Shown here piece after piece: positions 6,871-13,388 of a stretch of DNA of 22,454 nucleotides; the stretch's first letter is position 1, and each line of letters begins with the position of its first letter. Source of the stretch: JAENVT01 sp043758005 (GTDB lineage: Bacteria > Actinomycetota > Acidimicrobiia > Acidimicrobiales > Ilumatobacteraceae). The notes under the pieces are model-generated. The model was not told where the DNA came from. It made no database searches and saw nothing but the letters and a program-made list of their open reading frames with translations. The position numbers and the translations under genes were made by a program. The DNA lies in assembly GCA_043758005.1 (NCBI GenBank), contig JAYVOI010000195.1:1-22454 (forward strand), given 5' to 3'.

Positions 6871-7233
6871 GTGATCGTGCCCTCGACGGCGACCTTGAGC
6901 GAGTTGTTCGGCACTGAACCCGTGTCAGTCGCCGAGACCTCGGTTGGACACGTGTTGCCGCTGGAACGTTGGCCCGAAGGTGAGGTCAGGATTGACTCGG
7001 AAAAGGCCGGGCGACGCGTGGAGGTGTACTTCCGACCGCTCGATGGCCGGGTGACAATCAACGTATTCTCACCGGACTTGATCGCCTCGTTGAATCTGCG
7101 AGATGTCGTTGAGGTCGCTGCGGTGAACAAGCCCCACGGTGTCAGAGCGATGACGGTGAAGCTCGACGGAGATACCGTGACGCTCCGACTGCGCCCCGAG
7201 ATCAGCGTCCACTACGGCAATCCGCACTCATAG
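6871..7233 (+). CDS. Hypothetical protein (orphan, 120 residues)
   Basis: I do not recognise this protein. It has 120 residues and no signal peptide or membrane segment. The sequence looks like a small beta-rich fold: alternating segments such as RRVEVYFRPLDGRVTINVF and AMTVKLDGDTVTLRLRPEISV suggest paired strands. The start is taken as GTG 6871, because the upstream part of the frame is not protein-like and a TATGGT box lies six bases before it. It is set between two 32-base repeats and followed by a strong hairpin, unlike its tightly packed neighbours. Codon usage is still GC-rich. Whether it was gained as a cassette is inference. Confidence 0.6.
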   Translation: MIVPSTATLSELFGTEPVSVAETSVGHVLPLERWPEGEVRIDSEKAGRRVEVYFRPLDGRVTINVFSPDLIASLNLRDVVEVAAVNKPHGVRAMTVKLDGDTVTLRLRPEISVHYGNPHS

Positions 7234-7262
7234 CGGCATTTCGGTACGCACCCGCCCATTGG

Positions 7263-7313
7263 GGAAGTGCGTACGTTCGGCGCGCACTGTCTGCTCTGAA
7301 CGTACGCACTTCC
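7263..7313 (+). terminator. 16-bp perfect hairpin between convergent genes
   Basis: GGAAGTGCGTACGTTC (7263-7278) is an exact inverted repeat of GAACGTACGCACTTCC (7298-7313), with a 19-base loop. It lies 29 bases after the orphan gene and before the 3' end of the minus-strand Clp_N gene, so a bidirectional terminator is the likely role. No T-tract is present. A further GTACGCAC at 7244-7251 can pair with GTGCGTAC 7267-7274 in the left arm, giving a competing structure. Confidence 0.65.
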
Positions 7314-7355
7314 GTGGCAACCGCTTGCATTCGTGCTTCACTGCGGAGGAATTGG

Positions 7356-7976
7356 CTAACGGGTTCCTACACCACCTGTAGGGATCGGTTCTGCGTGGTC
7401 AACAGAGCGGGCCAGGATCTCGTCGACGATCTCGGTCACGCGACCGGCCGCCTCGTCGGTGCTGTCGTCGACGATCACCCACGCTCGACCGTTCTCGACG
7501 TCGGTGTTGAGGCCGATCAACAGGCCGGCTTCGCGCAGACTGCGCTGGACGGCGACGAGGCGGACAGGGGGTACGTCGACACGTCGCATCGGGGTCGTTG
7601 GCGCGACGAGTCCGATCGCATCGGGCCGCAGGGCAGTGAGCGCGAGCAGCACGGTGTCATCCGACGCCGGTACGCCAGTCGCCGCGGCGTAGCCCTCGAT
7701 CCACCCCACAATCTCGGAGAAGATCGGCGCAGGTGTTGCACTCACGCCGGCCACGATCGAGGATCGGATCGGCGGGTCACCGTCGAGCAGCGAGGCGAGG
7801 AATCGATCTCGCTGGCTGTCGTGGTCGAAGCCGCGCTCGATGAGCGCGCGACGCGCCGGCGAGGGGTGACGATCATTGAGCAGGGCAAGCACGACGTGCT
7901 CGGGCCCGACCCACTGATGACCCAGCAGCGCCGCTTCGCTCAGTGCGCCCTGCAACGCGCTCAACACAGGCGGCAC
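7356..7976 (-). CDS. Stand-alone Clp N-terminal domain protein
   Basis: This protein of about 206 residues carries a Clp_N repeat at its start: LSEAALLGHQWVGPEHVVLALLNDRHPSPARRALIERGF. This is the double four-helix domain that binds substrates or adaptors in ClpA/ClpC ATPases. A weaker second repeat may lie around SEIVGWIEGYAAATGVPASDDTVLLALTAL. No AAA+ motor follows, so it may act as an adaptor or decoy (inference). GTG 7976 is preferred because the domain starts there and GATACAA precedes it by five bases. ATG 8102 would add 42 low-quality residues overlapping the neighbouring microprotein. Its last residues are encoded by repeat copy B. Confidence 0.72.
   Translation of the reverse strand: MPPVLSALQGALSEAALLGHQWVGPEHVVLALLNDRHPSPARRALIERGFDHDSQRDRFLASLLDGDPPIRSSIVAGVSATPAPIFSEIVGWIEGYAAATGVPASDDTVLLALTALRPDAIGLVAPTTPMRRVDVPPVRLVAVQRSLREAGLLIGLNTDVENGRAWVIVDDSTDEAAGRVTEIVDEILARSVDHAEPIPTGGVGTR
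7371..7402 (+). repeat. 32-base direct repeat, copy B
   Basis: This copy begins ACCACCTGTAGGGATCGG and matches copy A (6668-6699) at 27 of 32 positions. On the minus strand it lies inside the end of the Clp_N gene and encodes VDHAEPIPTGG of its C-terminus. Its ends (ACCAC and GTGGT) are complementary; copy A has lost this pairing. Confidence 0.7.
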
Positions 7977-8056
7977 AGTACTTGTATCGTGCCGGGACTC
8001 CGTCCGCGGCGACGGCACTGCACCCGACTTGCGGTGACACGCCCGAACCGGTCGTG

Positions 8057-8206
8057 TCAGGGTCTCGCCCGCCGCTGACGAGCGCGGCGGCGCGACCACC
8101 ATGTGGCCATCGCGACGACCACGAGCAATGCCTCCGCGGTGTAGGCGAGGACCTCGAGCAGGGTGATCCCGGGATCGTGGCTGTTGGAGTCGGTCCAGTC
8201 GGTCAC
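8057..8206 (-). CDS. 49-residue membrane microprotein with baseplate-J-like start
   Basis: The start codon GTG (8206-8204) overlaps the TGA of the upstream oxidoreductase gene (GTGA), a classic arrangement for coupled translation. The product opens with DWTDSNSHDPGITLLEVLAY. This resembles the N-terminal phrase of phage-type baseplate assembly proteins (W-T-D-x-N-x-x-D-P-G-I-T-L-L-E). It then becomes a hydrophobic stretch (ALLVVVAMATWW) and ends in a strongly basic tail (SRRRARQRRARP). The predicted form is a single membrane helix with a basic cytoplasmic end. Function is unknown; it could instead be a relic. Codon usage is like the neighbours. Confidence 0.55.
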   Translation of the reverse strand: MTDWTDSNSHDPGITLLEVLAYTAEALLVVVAMATWWSRRRARQRRARP

Positions 8207-9081
8207 GTTCCGAGCGATTTCATCGGACCGATGACCTGCTCGATGAAGCGCAGCCCCGGCTCTGCGTCGAGGGGATGGCCGAAGTCCATCACGAAGTAGG
8301 TCGCGCCGAGTTCGTGCAGGTGCGATAGTCGCTCGACCCACTGTGCGGATGCTGCGTCGGACTCCGGGAGATCCCCGGCAACCGTGATGCTGCAGGCAAT
8401 GTCCACTGGATCTCGCCCGGCGTCGACCGCCGCGGCGTGAACGATGTCGCGCTTGCGCTTCCAATCGTCGTCGTCGCGGTAACCGCCGTTCCAGATGTCG
8501 GCCTGTCGCCCGACGATCGGCAGACCGATCTTTTCGCCGGAGCTCCCGATGCAGATCGGTGGCACGGTGTCGGGTCGCGGAGTCGCTGCGGCGTCGTCGA
8601 TCTGGAAGTACGTGCCGTCGAACGTCGGGTGCGCTTGGGTCCACATCAGGCGACAGATCTGCACGACCTCTTCGAGTTGGCGCAACCGAACAGCTGCTGG
8701 TGGGAAGTCGTACCCGTACGAGCGGTACTCGTCTTCACGCCACCCGCCGCCGATGCCGAGGATGAACCGGCCGCCGGACAGCACCTGCAGTGTCGCCGCC
8801 ATCTTGGCGATCAGCGCCGGATTGCGGTAGCCGTGGCCGAGCACGTGGTGGCACAGCATCACATTGGGAAACCTGGCCGCCAGCCACGTCAGCGTGACCC
8901 ATCCCTCGAGGAAGCCCTCCTTCTTCTCCTTGTCGAAGCCGTAGAAGTGATCGGCGATCCACACCGAGTCGAAATGCGGCAAGACCTGGGGAAGGATGTG
9001 CTCCTCCTGGTACATCACGATGGGTTGAAAGTTGCTCCCACCGTGACCGGCAACCGGCGACAACCATCCAAATTTCGTCAC
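8203..9081 (-). CDS. Luciferase-like (LLM) oxidoreductase, probably F420-dependent
   Basis: This 292-residue protein is a bacterial-luciferase-like monooxygenase fold (TIM barrel). Characteristic segments are KFGWLSPVAG at the start, FDSVWIADHFYGF, HHVLGHGYRNPALIAKMAATLQVLSGGRFILGIGGGWREDEY and PPICIGSSGEKIGLPIVGRQADIWN. The family uses reduced F420 or FMN; in actinobacteria this sequence type is usually F420-linked. The substrate is unknown. GTG 9081 is chosen as the start because it precedes KFGW and follows GAGAGGAAG; GTG 9111 is an alternative. The VOC gene lies upstream on the same strand, across the tandem palindromes, and a microprotein is coupled to its 3' end. Confidence 0.9.
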   Translation of the reverse strand: MTKFGWLSPVAGHGGSNFQPIVMYQEEHILPQVLPHFDSVWIADHFYGFDKEKKEGFLEGWVTLTWLAARFPNVMLCHHVLGHGYRNPALIAKMAATLQVLSGGRFILGIGGGWREDEYRSYGYDFPPAAVRLRQLEEVVQICRLMWTQAHPTFDGTYFQIDDAAATPRPDTVPPICIGSSGEKIGLPIVGRQADIWNGGYRDDDDWKRKRDIVHAAAVDAGRDPVDIACSITVAGDLPESDAASAQWVERLSHLHELGATYFVMDFGHPLDAEPGLRFIEQVIGPMKSLGT

Positions 9082-9300
9082 GACGCTTCCTCTCGGAGAT
9101 TCCGGCAACACGCGGCGCGCGCTGTACCCACCCTGCCATCTTCACGGCGTGCATGCCCAACGGGCGCGAAACCGGTATCCCCACTACCGAAATTCCGCCC
9201 AACCAGTGTCAACGGGCGCGAGATCGGTAGCCCGAGTACCGAGATCGCGCCCGACCATGGCGGCAGGTCGGTGTCAGGCGACACAAGCCGGCTGAACCCC
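9082..9300. other. 219-base gap between VOC and oxidoreductase genes
   Basis: No gene is seen here. The gap lies within a same-strand pair of genes and is dominated by two tandem 47-base imperfect palindromes (9158-9204 and 9210-9256). The ribosome-binding site of the oxidoreductase gene is at its 5'-most end on the plus strand (about 9086-9094). Confidence 0.6.
9158..9256 (+). repeat. Two tandem 47-base imperfect palindromes
   Basis: Units 9158-9204 and 9210-9256 both begin CAACGGGCGCGA and end ACC. They match at 38 of 47 positions and are separated by five bases. Each unit is itself a near-palindrome. In the second, GGGCGCGA..TCGGTA mirrors TACCGA..TCGCGCCC, giving a long imperfect stem; the first is more decayed. 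They could be operators for the oxidoreductase gene or REP-like mRNA hairpins. Confidence 0.7.
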
Positions 9301-9852
9301 TCAGGCGACGGGGACCAGTGGCTCCCACATGGTGATCGCCGGACCGTGGTCGTCGTGCTGCGGTGACGGGTCGAGCAGCACGTCGAGCGCACGCTGACGT
9401 TCCTCGTCGGTGAACGGGCGGGTCGTGTGGCAGTACTCGACCATGTTGCGGTTGGGATCGGTCGTGTAGATGCTGACGCAGAAACCGTGATCGACCTCGG
9501 GAACAGTCAGGCCGTGTCGGCGCCAACGATCACGGTGATCGTGGAGCTCGTCGATCGTGGCGGCATCGAAGGCGATGTGATTGACCCAGCTCGGCAACCC
9601 GATGGCCTTGTTCAAGTTGACCGGGAACTGGTCGCCGATCTGGTCGTCGTGCAGCTCCCAGAACGCCATCAACCCTTCGTCGAGGGACACGGCGGGATTG
9701 GTGGCGAAGAAGAAGTGCTTGCTCCACCCGCCGTGCTCGCCCGGGTTGGGCCCGACGACCACCTTGACGAGCTCGAAGCCCATCACCTCGGTGTAGAAGC
9801 GGTGCGTGGCAGCGGTGTCGCGGGTGGCCAGGGCAACATGATGGAACGCCAT
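9301..9852 (-). CDS. VOC-family (glyoxalase/extradiol dioxygenase fold) protein
   Basis: This 183-residue protein has the vicinal-oxygen-chelate fold. The N-terminal MAFHHVALATRDTAATHRFYTEVMGFELV supplies a ligand histidine (His5). NHIAFDA (His92) begins the second module, and NPNxxMVEYC-like DPNRNMVEYC carries Glu139. This H-H-E pattern fits a metal-dependent VOC enzyme, such as a glyoxalase or ring-cleaving dioxygenase, but the reaction cannot be fixed. Its position upstream of a luciferase-like oxidoreductase suggests a catabolic or detoxifying pair (inference). The start is ATG 9852, with promoter elements placed for a leaderless transcript. Confidence 0.88.
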   Translation of the reverse strand: MAFHHVALATRDTAATHRFYTEVMGFELVKVVVGPNPGEHGGWSKHFFFATNPAVSLDEGLMAFWELHDDQIGDQFPVNLNKAIGLPSWVNHIAFDAATIDELHDHRDRWRRHGLTVPEVDHGFCVSIYTTDPNRNMVEYCHTTRPFTDEERQRALDVLLDPSPQHDDHGPAITMWEPLVPVA

Positions 9853-9858
9853 TGTGGA

Positions 9859-9887
9859 ATTGTCGCGCCGGCGGGTGGCGGTGTCAG
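9859..9887 (-). promoter_or_regulatory. Promoter of the VOC gene, leaderless geometry
   Basis: On the minus strand CTGACA (complement of 9882-9887) and GACAAT (complement of 9859-9864) are separated by exactly 17 bases. Six bases then lead to ATG 9852. This would place the transcription start at the A of the start codon. No ribosome-binding site is present, which fits. Confidence 0.5.
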
Positions 9888-9911
9888 CAGCGGGCCGCCA
9901 GACTTGCCGGT

Positions 9912-10112
9912 GTGTTCCTCGGCGACGACCTCCTGGCCTACCTGGTGCTGGCGCTCGGCGGCGCACTGTTCGCCGGCAATGCCATGGCCTTGATCAAACC
10001 GCCACCGCCGAAGGAGGGTGACCTCGCCAAGGCGCCGATCGGTCGCAGCGTCTTGATGGCCGCGATCGGTCTGATCGCGGCAGTGTGGTCGCTGGCCTCG
10101 CTGCTCAGCTGA
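9912..10112 (+). CDS. Small two-helix membrane protein
   Basis: This 66-residue protein has two hydrophobic helices: LLAYLVLALGGALFAGNAMALI (about residues 6-27) and SVLMAAIGLIAAVWSLASLL (about 46-65). They are joined by a polar loop with PPPPKEGD. I recall similar small unnamed membrane proteins in actinobacteria, without known function. The start is taken as GTG 9912; the frame is open to 9852, but the extra 20 residues are Arg/Cys-rich and overlap the divergent VOC start. It converges on hisC with an eight-base overlap. Confidence 0.7.
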   Translation: MFLGDDLLAYLVLALGGALFAGNAMALIKPPPPKEGDLAKAPIGRSVLMAAIGLIAAVWSLASLLS

Positions 10113-11208
10113 CGGATGCCATCACGTCGTCGAGGGTTCGCAGGAAGCGGTCGTTCTCCTCCGGCGTCGAGATGGTCACCCGAATGCCCTCGTTGCTGAA
10201 CGGTCTGGTGACGACGCCGCGCTTTTCGAGGCCGAGGTAGATCTCATCGGTGTGCTCGCCGATCGGTAGGTAGACGAAGTTGGCCTGGGCGTCGGGAAGC
10301 TGCCAGCCGGCAGAGGTCAGCTCGGCGATCACGCGAGTCCGCTCGCTGAGGATGTTGGCGACCCGCTGCCCGATCTCAACTTCGGCGTCGATCGCGGCGA
10401 TCGCTGCGACCTGGGCCAGTGCGCTGACCGCGAACGGGAACAGGGTCTTGTCGATCGCCGAGATCACCTCCGGGTCGGCGATGGCGTAGCCGGCGCGGAT
10501 GCCCGCCATGCCCTGTGCCTTGGAGAACGTGCGGGTCACGACCACGTTGCGATAGTGCGGGATGAGGTCGCGCACCGGGTCGCCGAGTGCCGGATCGAGG
10601 AACTCGCGATAGGCCTCGTCGATCACGACGATCGTCGCCGGTGAGATGCCGTCGAGCAGGGTGGCCATGTCGGCGGTCGACAACGCCGTACCGGTCGGGT
10701 TGTTCGGCGTGGCCAGCAACACCAGCTTGGTGCGCTCGGTGATCGCCGCGGCGACCGCGGCGAGATCGAACGCGTGGGCGGCGGTCAGCGGAGTGGTGAC
10801 GGCGATGCCTGCCATCAGCTGCGTGTACACGGGGTAGACCTCGAACGAACGCCATGGATAGACCACCTCGTCGCCCGGGTCGACGTAGGTCAGGAACAGT
10901 TGCTGCAGCAGGCCGACCGAGCCGGCGCCGACGGTGACCTGCTCGACGCTGAGATCGAGGCGTGTCGCCAGCCGCTCGCGCACCGCCGTGGCGCGATGGT
11001 CGGCGTAGCGGTTGGCACCGCGTGCTGCAGCGGCGACGGCATCGACGATCGCCTGGATGGGTGGAAGCGGGTTCTCGTTGGACGCCAACTTGATCGCATT
11101 GGTGATGCCGTGCTCCGCTTCGGCCTGCGCGGCACCCTTGCCAGGGCGGTAGGAGGGCATGAGATCGACGGCAGGACGCGGCCTGCCGACGGAATGCATT
11201 GCGGTCAT
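10105..11208 (-). CDS. hisC: Histidinol-phosphate (or aromatic) aminotransferase
   Basis: This 367-residue protein is a fold-type I PLP enzyme of the HisC family. It has the N-terminal KLASNENPLPP, ATPNNPTG (169-173), VIDEAYREF with Asp197, and the cofactor lysine Lys230 in TRTFSKAQGMAGIRAGYA. HisC transfers the amino group from glutamate to imidazole-acetol phosphate in histidine synthesis. No other his genes are nearby, so it could equally be the aromatic-amino-acid paralogue. ATG 11208 follows GGAG at a good distance; ATG 11199 is an alternative. It lies 22 bases after the diguanylate cyclase gene on the same strand, probably co-transcribed. Confidence 0.9.
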   Translation of the reverse strand: MTAMHSVGRPRPAVDLMPSYRPGKGAAQAEAEHGITNAIKLASNENPLPPIQAIVDAVAAAARGANRYADHRATAVRERLATRLDLSVEQVTVGAGSVGLLQQLFLTYVDPGDEVVYPWRSFEVYPVYTQLMAGIAVTTPLTAAHAFDLAAVAAAITERTKLVLLATPNNPTGTALSTADMATLLDGISPATIVVIDEAYREFLDPALGDPVRDLIPHYRNVVVTRTFSKAQGMAGIRAGYAIADPEVISAIDKTLFPFAVSALAQVAAIAAIDAEVEIGQRVANILSERTRVIAELTSAGWQLPDAQANFVYLPIGEHTDEIYLGLEKRGVVTRPFSNEGIRVTISTPEENDRFLRTLDDVMASVS

Positions 11209-11230
11209 GGAGGCTCCGGTCGGCGAGTGG

Positions 11231-11932
11231 TCAGCCAAACGTAGCGCCGTGCGCCGGGTCGGGGTGGAGCGAAACCGCCATCGGCCCGAGCAACGGCTGC
11301 GCCGCAAGCGTGACCCGGTCGCGGCCACCGTCTTTCGACTTGAACAGTGCCTCGTCGGCGCGCAGCATCGTCTGGGCGACATGCGCTCCCTTGCCGAGAG
11401 CGACGCCGATCGACACGGTCAGCGGCTGGTCGACGGCAAGTGCCATCCGTGAGACGCCGAATCGAATTCGCTCGGCCACCTGGCCGGCCTCGGTCGTATT
11501 GGTCTGGGCCAACAGCACACAGAACTCTTCGCCGCCGTAGCGGTAGACGACATCGCCGACGCGCACCTCACGACGCAGCACGTCTGCAACGGCGCGCAGC
11601 ACCTGATCGCCGGCGTCGTGGCCGTGCTCGTCGTTGATCCGCTTGAAGTGGTCGACATCGACCATGATCACCGCCACAGGTGTATCGCCGTTGCTGGCCT
11701 CGATCGCCAGATCGCGGTCGAGGCGGCGACGGTTGCCGACACCGGTCAGATCGTCGCACAGTGCCAACTGGGCGAAGTGCCGGTTCCGACGACTGCGCAC
11801 CGCGGCGAAGATTCCCAATGCGGCGCCAGTGGCAGCGAGCACGCCGATCGCGATGAGGGCGACGACGATCGTTCGATCGGGTACGCCCGCCGAGACAGCG
11901 CTCACGAAAGTGGTGCGTCCGGCGTTAGTCAT
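11231..11932 (-). CDS. Membrane-anchored GGDEF diguanylate cyclase
   Basis: This 233-residue protein has one membrane helix (VVALIAIGVLAATGAALGIFAA, about residues 23-44) and a complete GGDEF domain. The domain starts LALCDDLTGVGNRRRLDRDL and has VDVDHFKRINDEHGHDAGD, the active-site GGEEF at 133-137 and an inhibitory-site RVGD at 124-127. It should make cyclic di-GMP from two GTP, with product feedback inhibition. There is almost no periplasmic sensor region. ATG 11932 is preferred; the frame opens at 12010, overlapping the divergent RidA start. A GATACAA box lies five bases before the start. hisC follows on the same strand. Confidence 0.93.
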   Translation of the reverse strand: MTNAGRTTFVSAVSAGVPDRTIVVALIAIGVLAATGAALGIFAAVRSRRNRHFAQLALCDDLTGVGNRRRLDRDLAIEASNGDTPVAVIMVDVDHFKRINDEHGHDAGDQVLRAVADVLRREVRVGDVVYRYGGEEFCVLLAQTNTTEAGQVAERIRFGVSRMALAVDQPLTVSIGVALGKGAHVAQTMLRADEALFKSKDGGRDRVTLAAQPLLGPMAVSLHPDPAHGATFG

Positions 11933-11937
11933 CAACG

Positions 11938-11943
11938 TTGTAT
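11938..11943 (-). promoter_or_regulatory. Candidate -10 (GATACA) for the diguanylate cyclase gene
   Basis: Reading the minus strand, GATACA is followed by six bases and then ATG 11932. TTCAAC lies about 18 bases further upstream as a possible -35. The same GATACAA-five bases-start arrangement occurs before GTG 7976 of the Clp_N gene. The box coordinates are approximate to one or two bases. Confidence 0.35.
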
Positions 11944-12008
11944 CGGCGTGACGATGCGCGAAGTTGAACGCTGATCGGAGCCGGCGAAACGTGTGTAAGG
12001 CTGCAGGC

Positions 12009-12407
12009 ATGTCAGCAGCGATCGAGCGTTGGGGTTCAGGCGGCCCGTGGGAGTCGGTTGTCGGGTACAGCAGGGTGGTCCGCAGCGGTGACTACGTGCA
12101 TGTTGCCGGCACGACGGCGACCGTCGACGGAGTCGTCGTCGGGCAAGGCGATCCCGGCGAGCAGACCAGGGTGACTTTGCGCATCATCGGCGATGCCCTG
12201 GCCAAGGCCGGTGCCACGTTCGAACAGGTCGTGCGAACGCGGATCTTCGTCGTCGACATCTCCGACTGGCAGGCGGTCGGCGGGGCGCACGGCGAGGTCT
12301 TCGCCGACATCCGCCCGGTCTCGACGATGGTCGAAGTCTCCCGCCTGATCGACCCAGCGCATCTTGTCGAGATCGAGGTCGACGCATACAGCCCGATCGG
12401 CGGCTGA
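12009..12407 (+). CDS. RidA/YjgF-family protein
   Basis: This 132-residue protein has the trimeric RidA fold. Key segments are YSRVVRSGDYVHVAGTTA, GEQTRVTLRIIGDALAKAGATFEQVVRTRIFVVDI, and the C-terminal LIDPAHLVEIEVDAYSP. The arginine in VVRTRIFV and the glutamate in VEIEVDA match the conserved active-site positions of imine/enamine deaminases. The closest subgroup seems to be the general YjgF/YER057c type, so the substrate is uncertain. It starts at ATG 12009, 76 bases from the divergent diguanylate cyclase gene, with no clear ribosome-binding site but a TAAGGCT word just upstream. Confidence 0.88.
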   Translation: MSAAIERWGSGGPWESVVGYSRVVRSGDYVHVAGTTATVDGVVVGQGDPGEQTRVTLRIIGDALAKAGATFEQVVRTRIFVVDISDWQAVGGAHGEVFADIRPVSTMVEVSRLIDPAHLVEIEVDAYSPIGG

Positions 12408-12449
12408 GGCCTACCACGGCGCGATCGGCTGCCGTGCGAGACTTTGCCG

Positions 12450-13211
12450 GTGACGGATCCCGAGGATCGAGCGGATGAGCATGGTGGCATGCGCGACGAC
12501 CTTGAGCGCCTGCTCGCGCTCCCCGCCCGCCTGATCCCTACCTCCGTCATCGTGCCGGCATGGAGGCGTTTGACCGATGGCGAATCGACGTGGCCGGTGC
12601 GTGGCGCCGTCGTGGCCGCGACTGCGCTACAAGTCTCCATTCCGAACCAGTACGAGATCCCACCGACCTGGTTGCTGCCCACGCTCGGTGGGTTGCTGGG
12701 CGTCGGACTGTCGATTGCGCATCCCCGTCGCATCACCCGGCATTCGCCCCAACTGCGGACCGTCAGCATCTTGCTGATTGCCGTCATCTCACTGGCCAAC
12801 GCCGGGTCTGCCGGTCGCCTGATCACGGCCTTGCTGAACGGTCAGGCACAGGAGATCTCGGCGGCGAGGCTGCTGTTGACCGGTGGGGCGATCTGGCTGA
12901 CCAACGTGATCGTGTTCGGCATGTGGTACTGGAACCTCGACCGCGGTGGCCCCGCCGCACGGGCGCAGGCGTTGAAGTCGTACCCCGACTTCTTGTTCCC
13001 GCAGATGACTGCGCCCGACCTGTCGCCTGCGGACTGGCAGCCGGAGTTCTTCGACTACCTGTACCTGTCGTTCACCAACGCCGCCGCATTCAGCCCCACC
13101 GACACACTGCCGTTGGCACGCTGGGCGAAGATGGCGATGATGCTGCAGTCGATCGTGTCACTCGGCACGGTCGTGCTGGTCGTGGCTCGGGCGGTCAACA
13201 TCTTGAAATGA
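12450..13211 (+). CDS. Multi-pass membrane protein with a C-terminal DUF1345-like segment
   Basis: This protein of about 253 residues has four or more hydrophobic segments: AVVAATALQVSI, WLLPTLGGLLGVGLSIA, VSILLIAVISLANAGSAG, LLLTGGAIWLTNVIVFGMWYW. A C-terminal pair follows, with YLYLSFTNAAAFSPTDTLPLARWAKMAMMLQSIVSLGTVVLVVARAVNIL. The last part resembles the pore-like end of DUF1345 and ion-channel-like proteins. Actual transport is not shown. GTG 12450 is the chosen start; TTG 12444 and ATG 12489 are possible. The end overlaps the minus-strand 76-residue gene by 54 bases. Confidence 0.75.
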   Translation: MTDPEDRADEHGGMRDDLERLLALPARLIPTSVIVPAWRRLTDGESTWPVRGAVVAATALQVSIPNQYEIPPTWLLPTLGGLLGVGLSIAHPRRITRHSPQLRTVSILLIAVISLANAGSAGRLITALLNGQAQEISAARLLLTGGAIWLTNVIVFGMWYWNLDRGGPAARAQALKSYPDFLFPQMTAPDLSPADWQPEFFDYLYLSFTNAAAFSPTDTLPLARWAKMAMMLQSIVSLGTVVLVVARAVNILK

Positions 13212-13388
13212 CCGCCTTGCAGCGACGATGACCGCCAGCAGACCGACGGTCAACACCAGCAGCGGGATCAGCGCATCGGGGCGATCGTTGATGAGATTGC
13301 CGAGTCGCCCGTTGACGGCGGCAATTCCGACGACGATCGCCAGAACCCCGAACACTGCCGACACTGGGTCGAATCGATGCGTGCTCAT
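13158..13388 (-). CDS. Small membrane protein (76 residues), coupled to the PspC/LiaF gene
   Basis: This short protein has two hydrophobic helices, PVSAVFGVLAIVVGIAAV and ALIPLLVLTVGLLAVIVAA. It ends in a charged, His/Asp-rich tail. Its ATG (13388-13386) overlaps the TGA of the upstream PspC/LiaF-like gene in an ATGA, so it is probably translated together with it. I do not recognise a named family. Context suggests a role with the envelope-stress protein. The end overlaps the convergent membrane protein gene by 54 bases. Confidence 0.75.
   Translation of the reverse strand: MSTHRFDPVSAVFGVLAIVVGIAAVNGRLGNLINDRPDALIPLLVLTVGLLAVIVAARRSFQDVDRPSHDQHDRAE

Noticed and set aside
7234..7402. Integron attC-like site around the hairpin
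   Set aside because: The core sites expected at the ends (GTTRRRY / RYYYAAC in the right places) and an integrase were not found.
9082..9300. CRISPR-like repeats
   Set aside because: Only two degenerate units with a five-base gap are present, each palindromic along its whole length; no spacers or cas genes.
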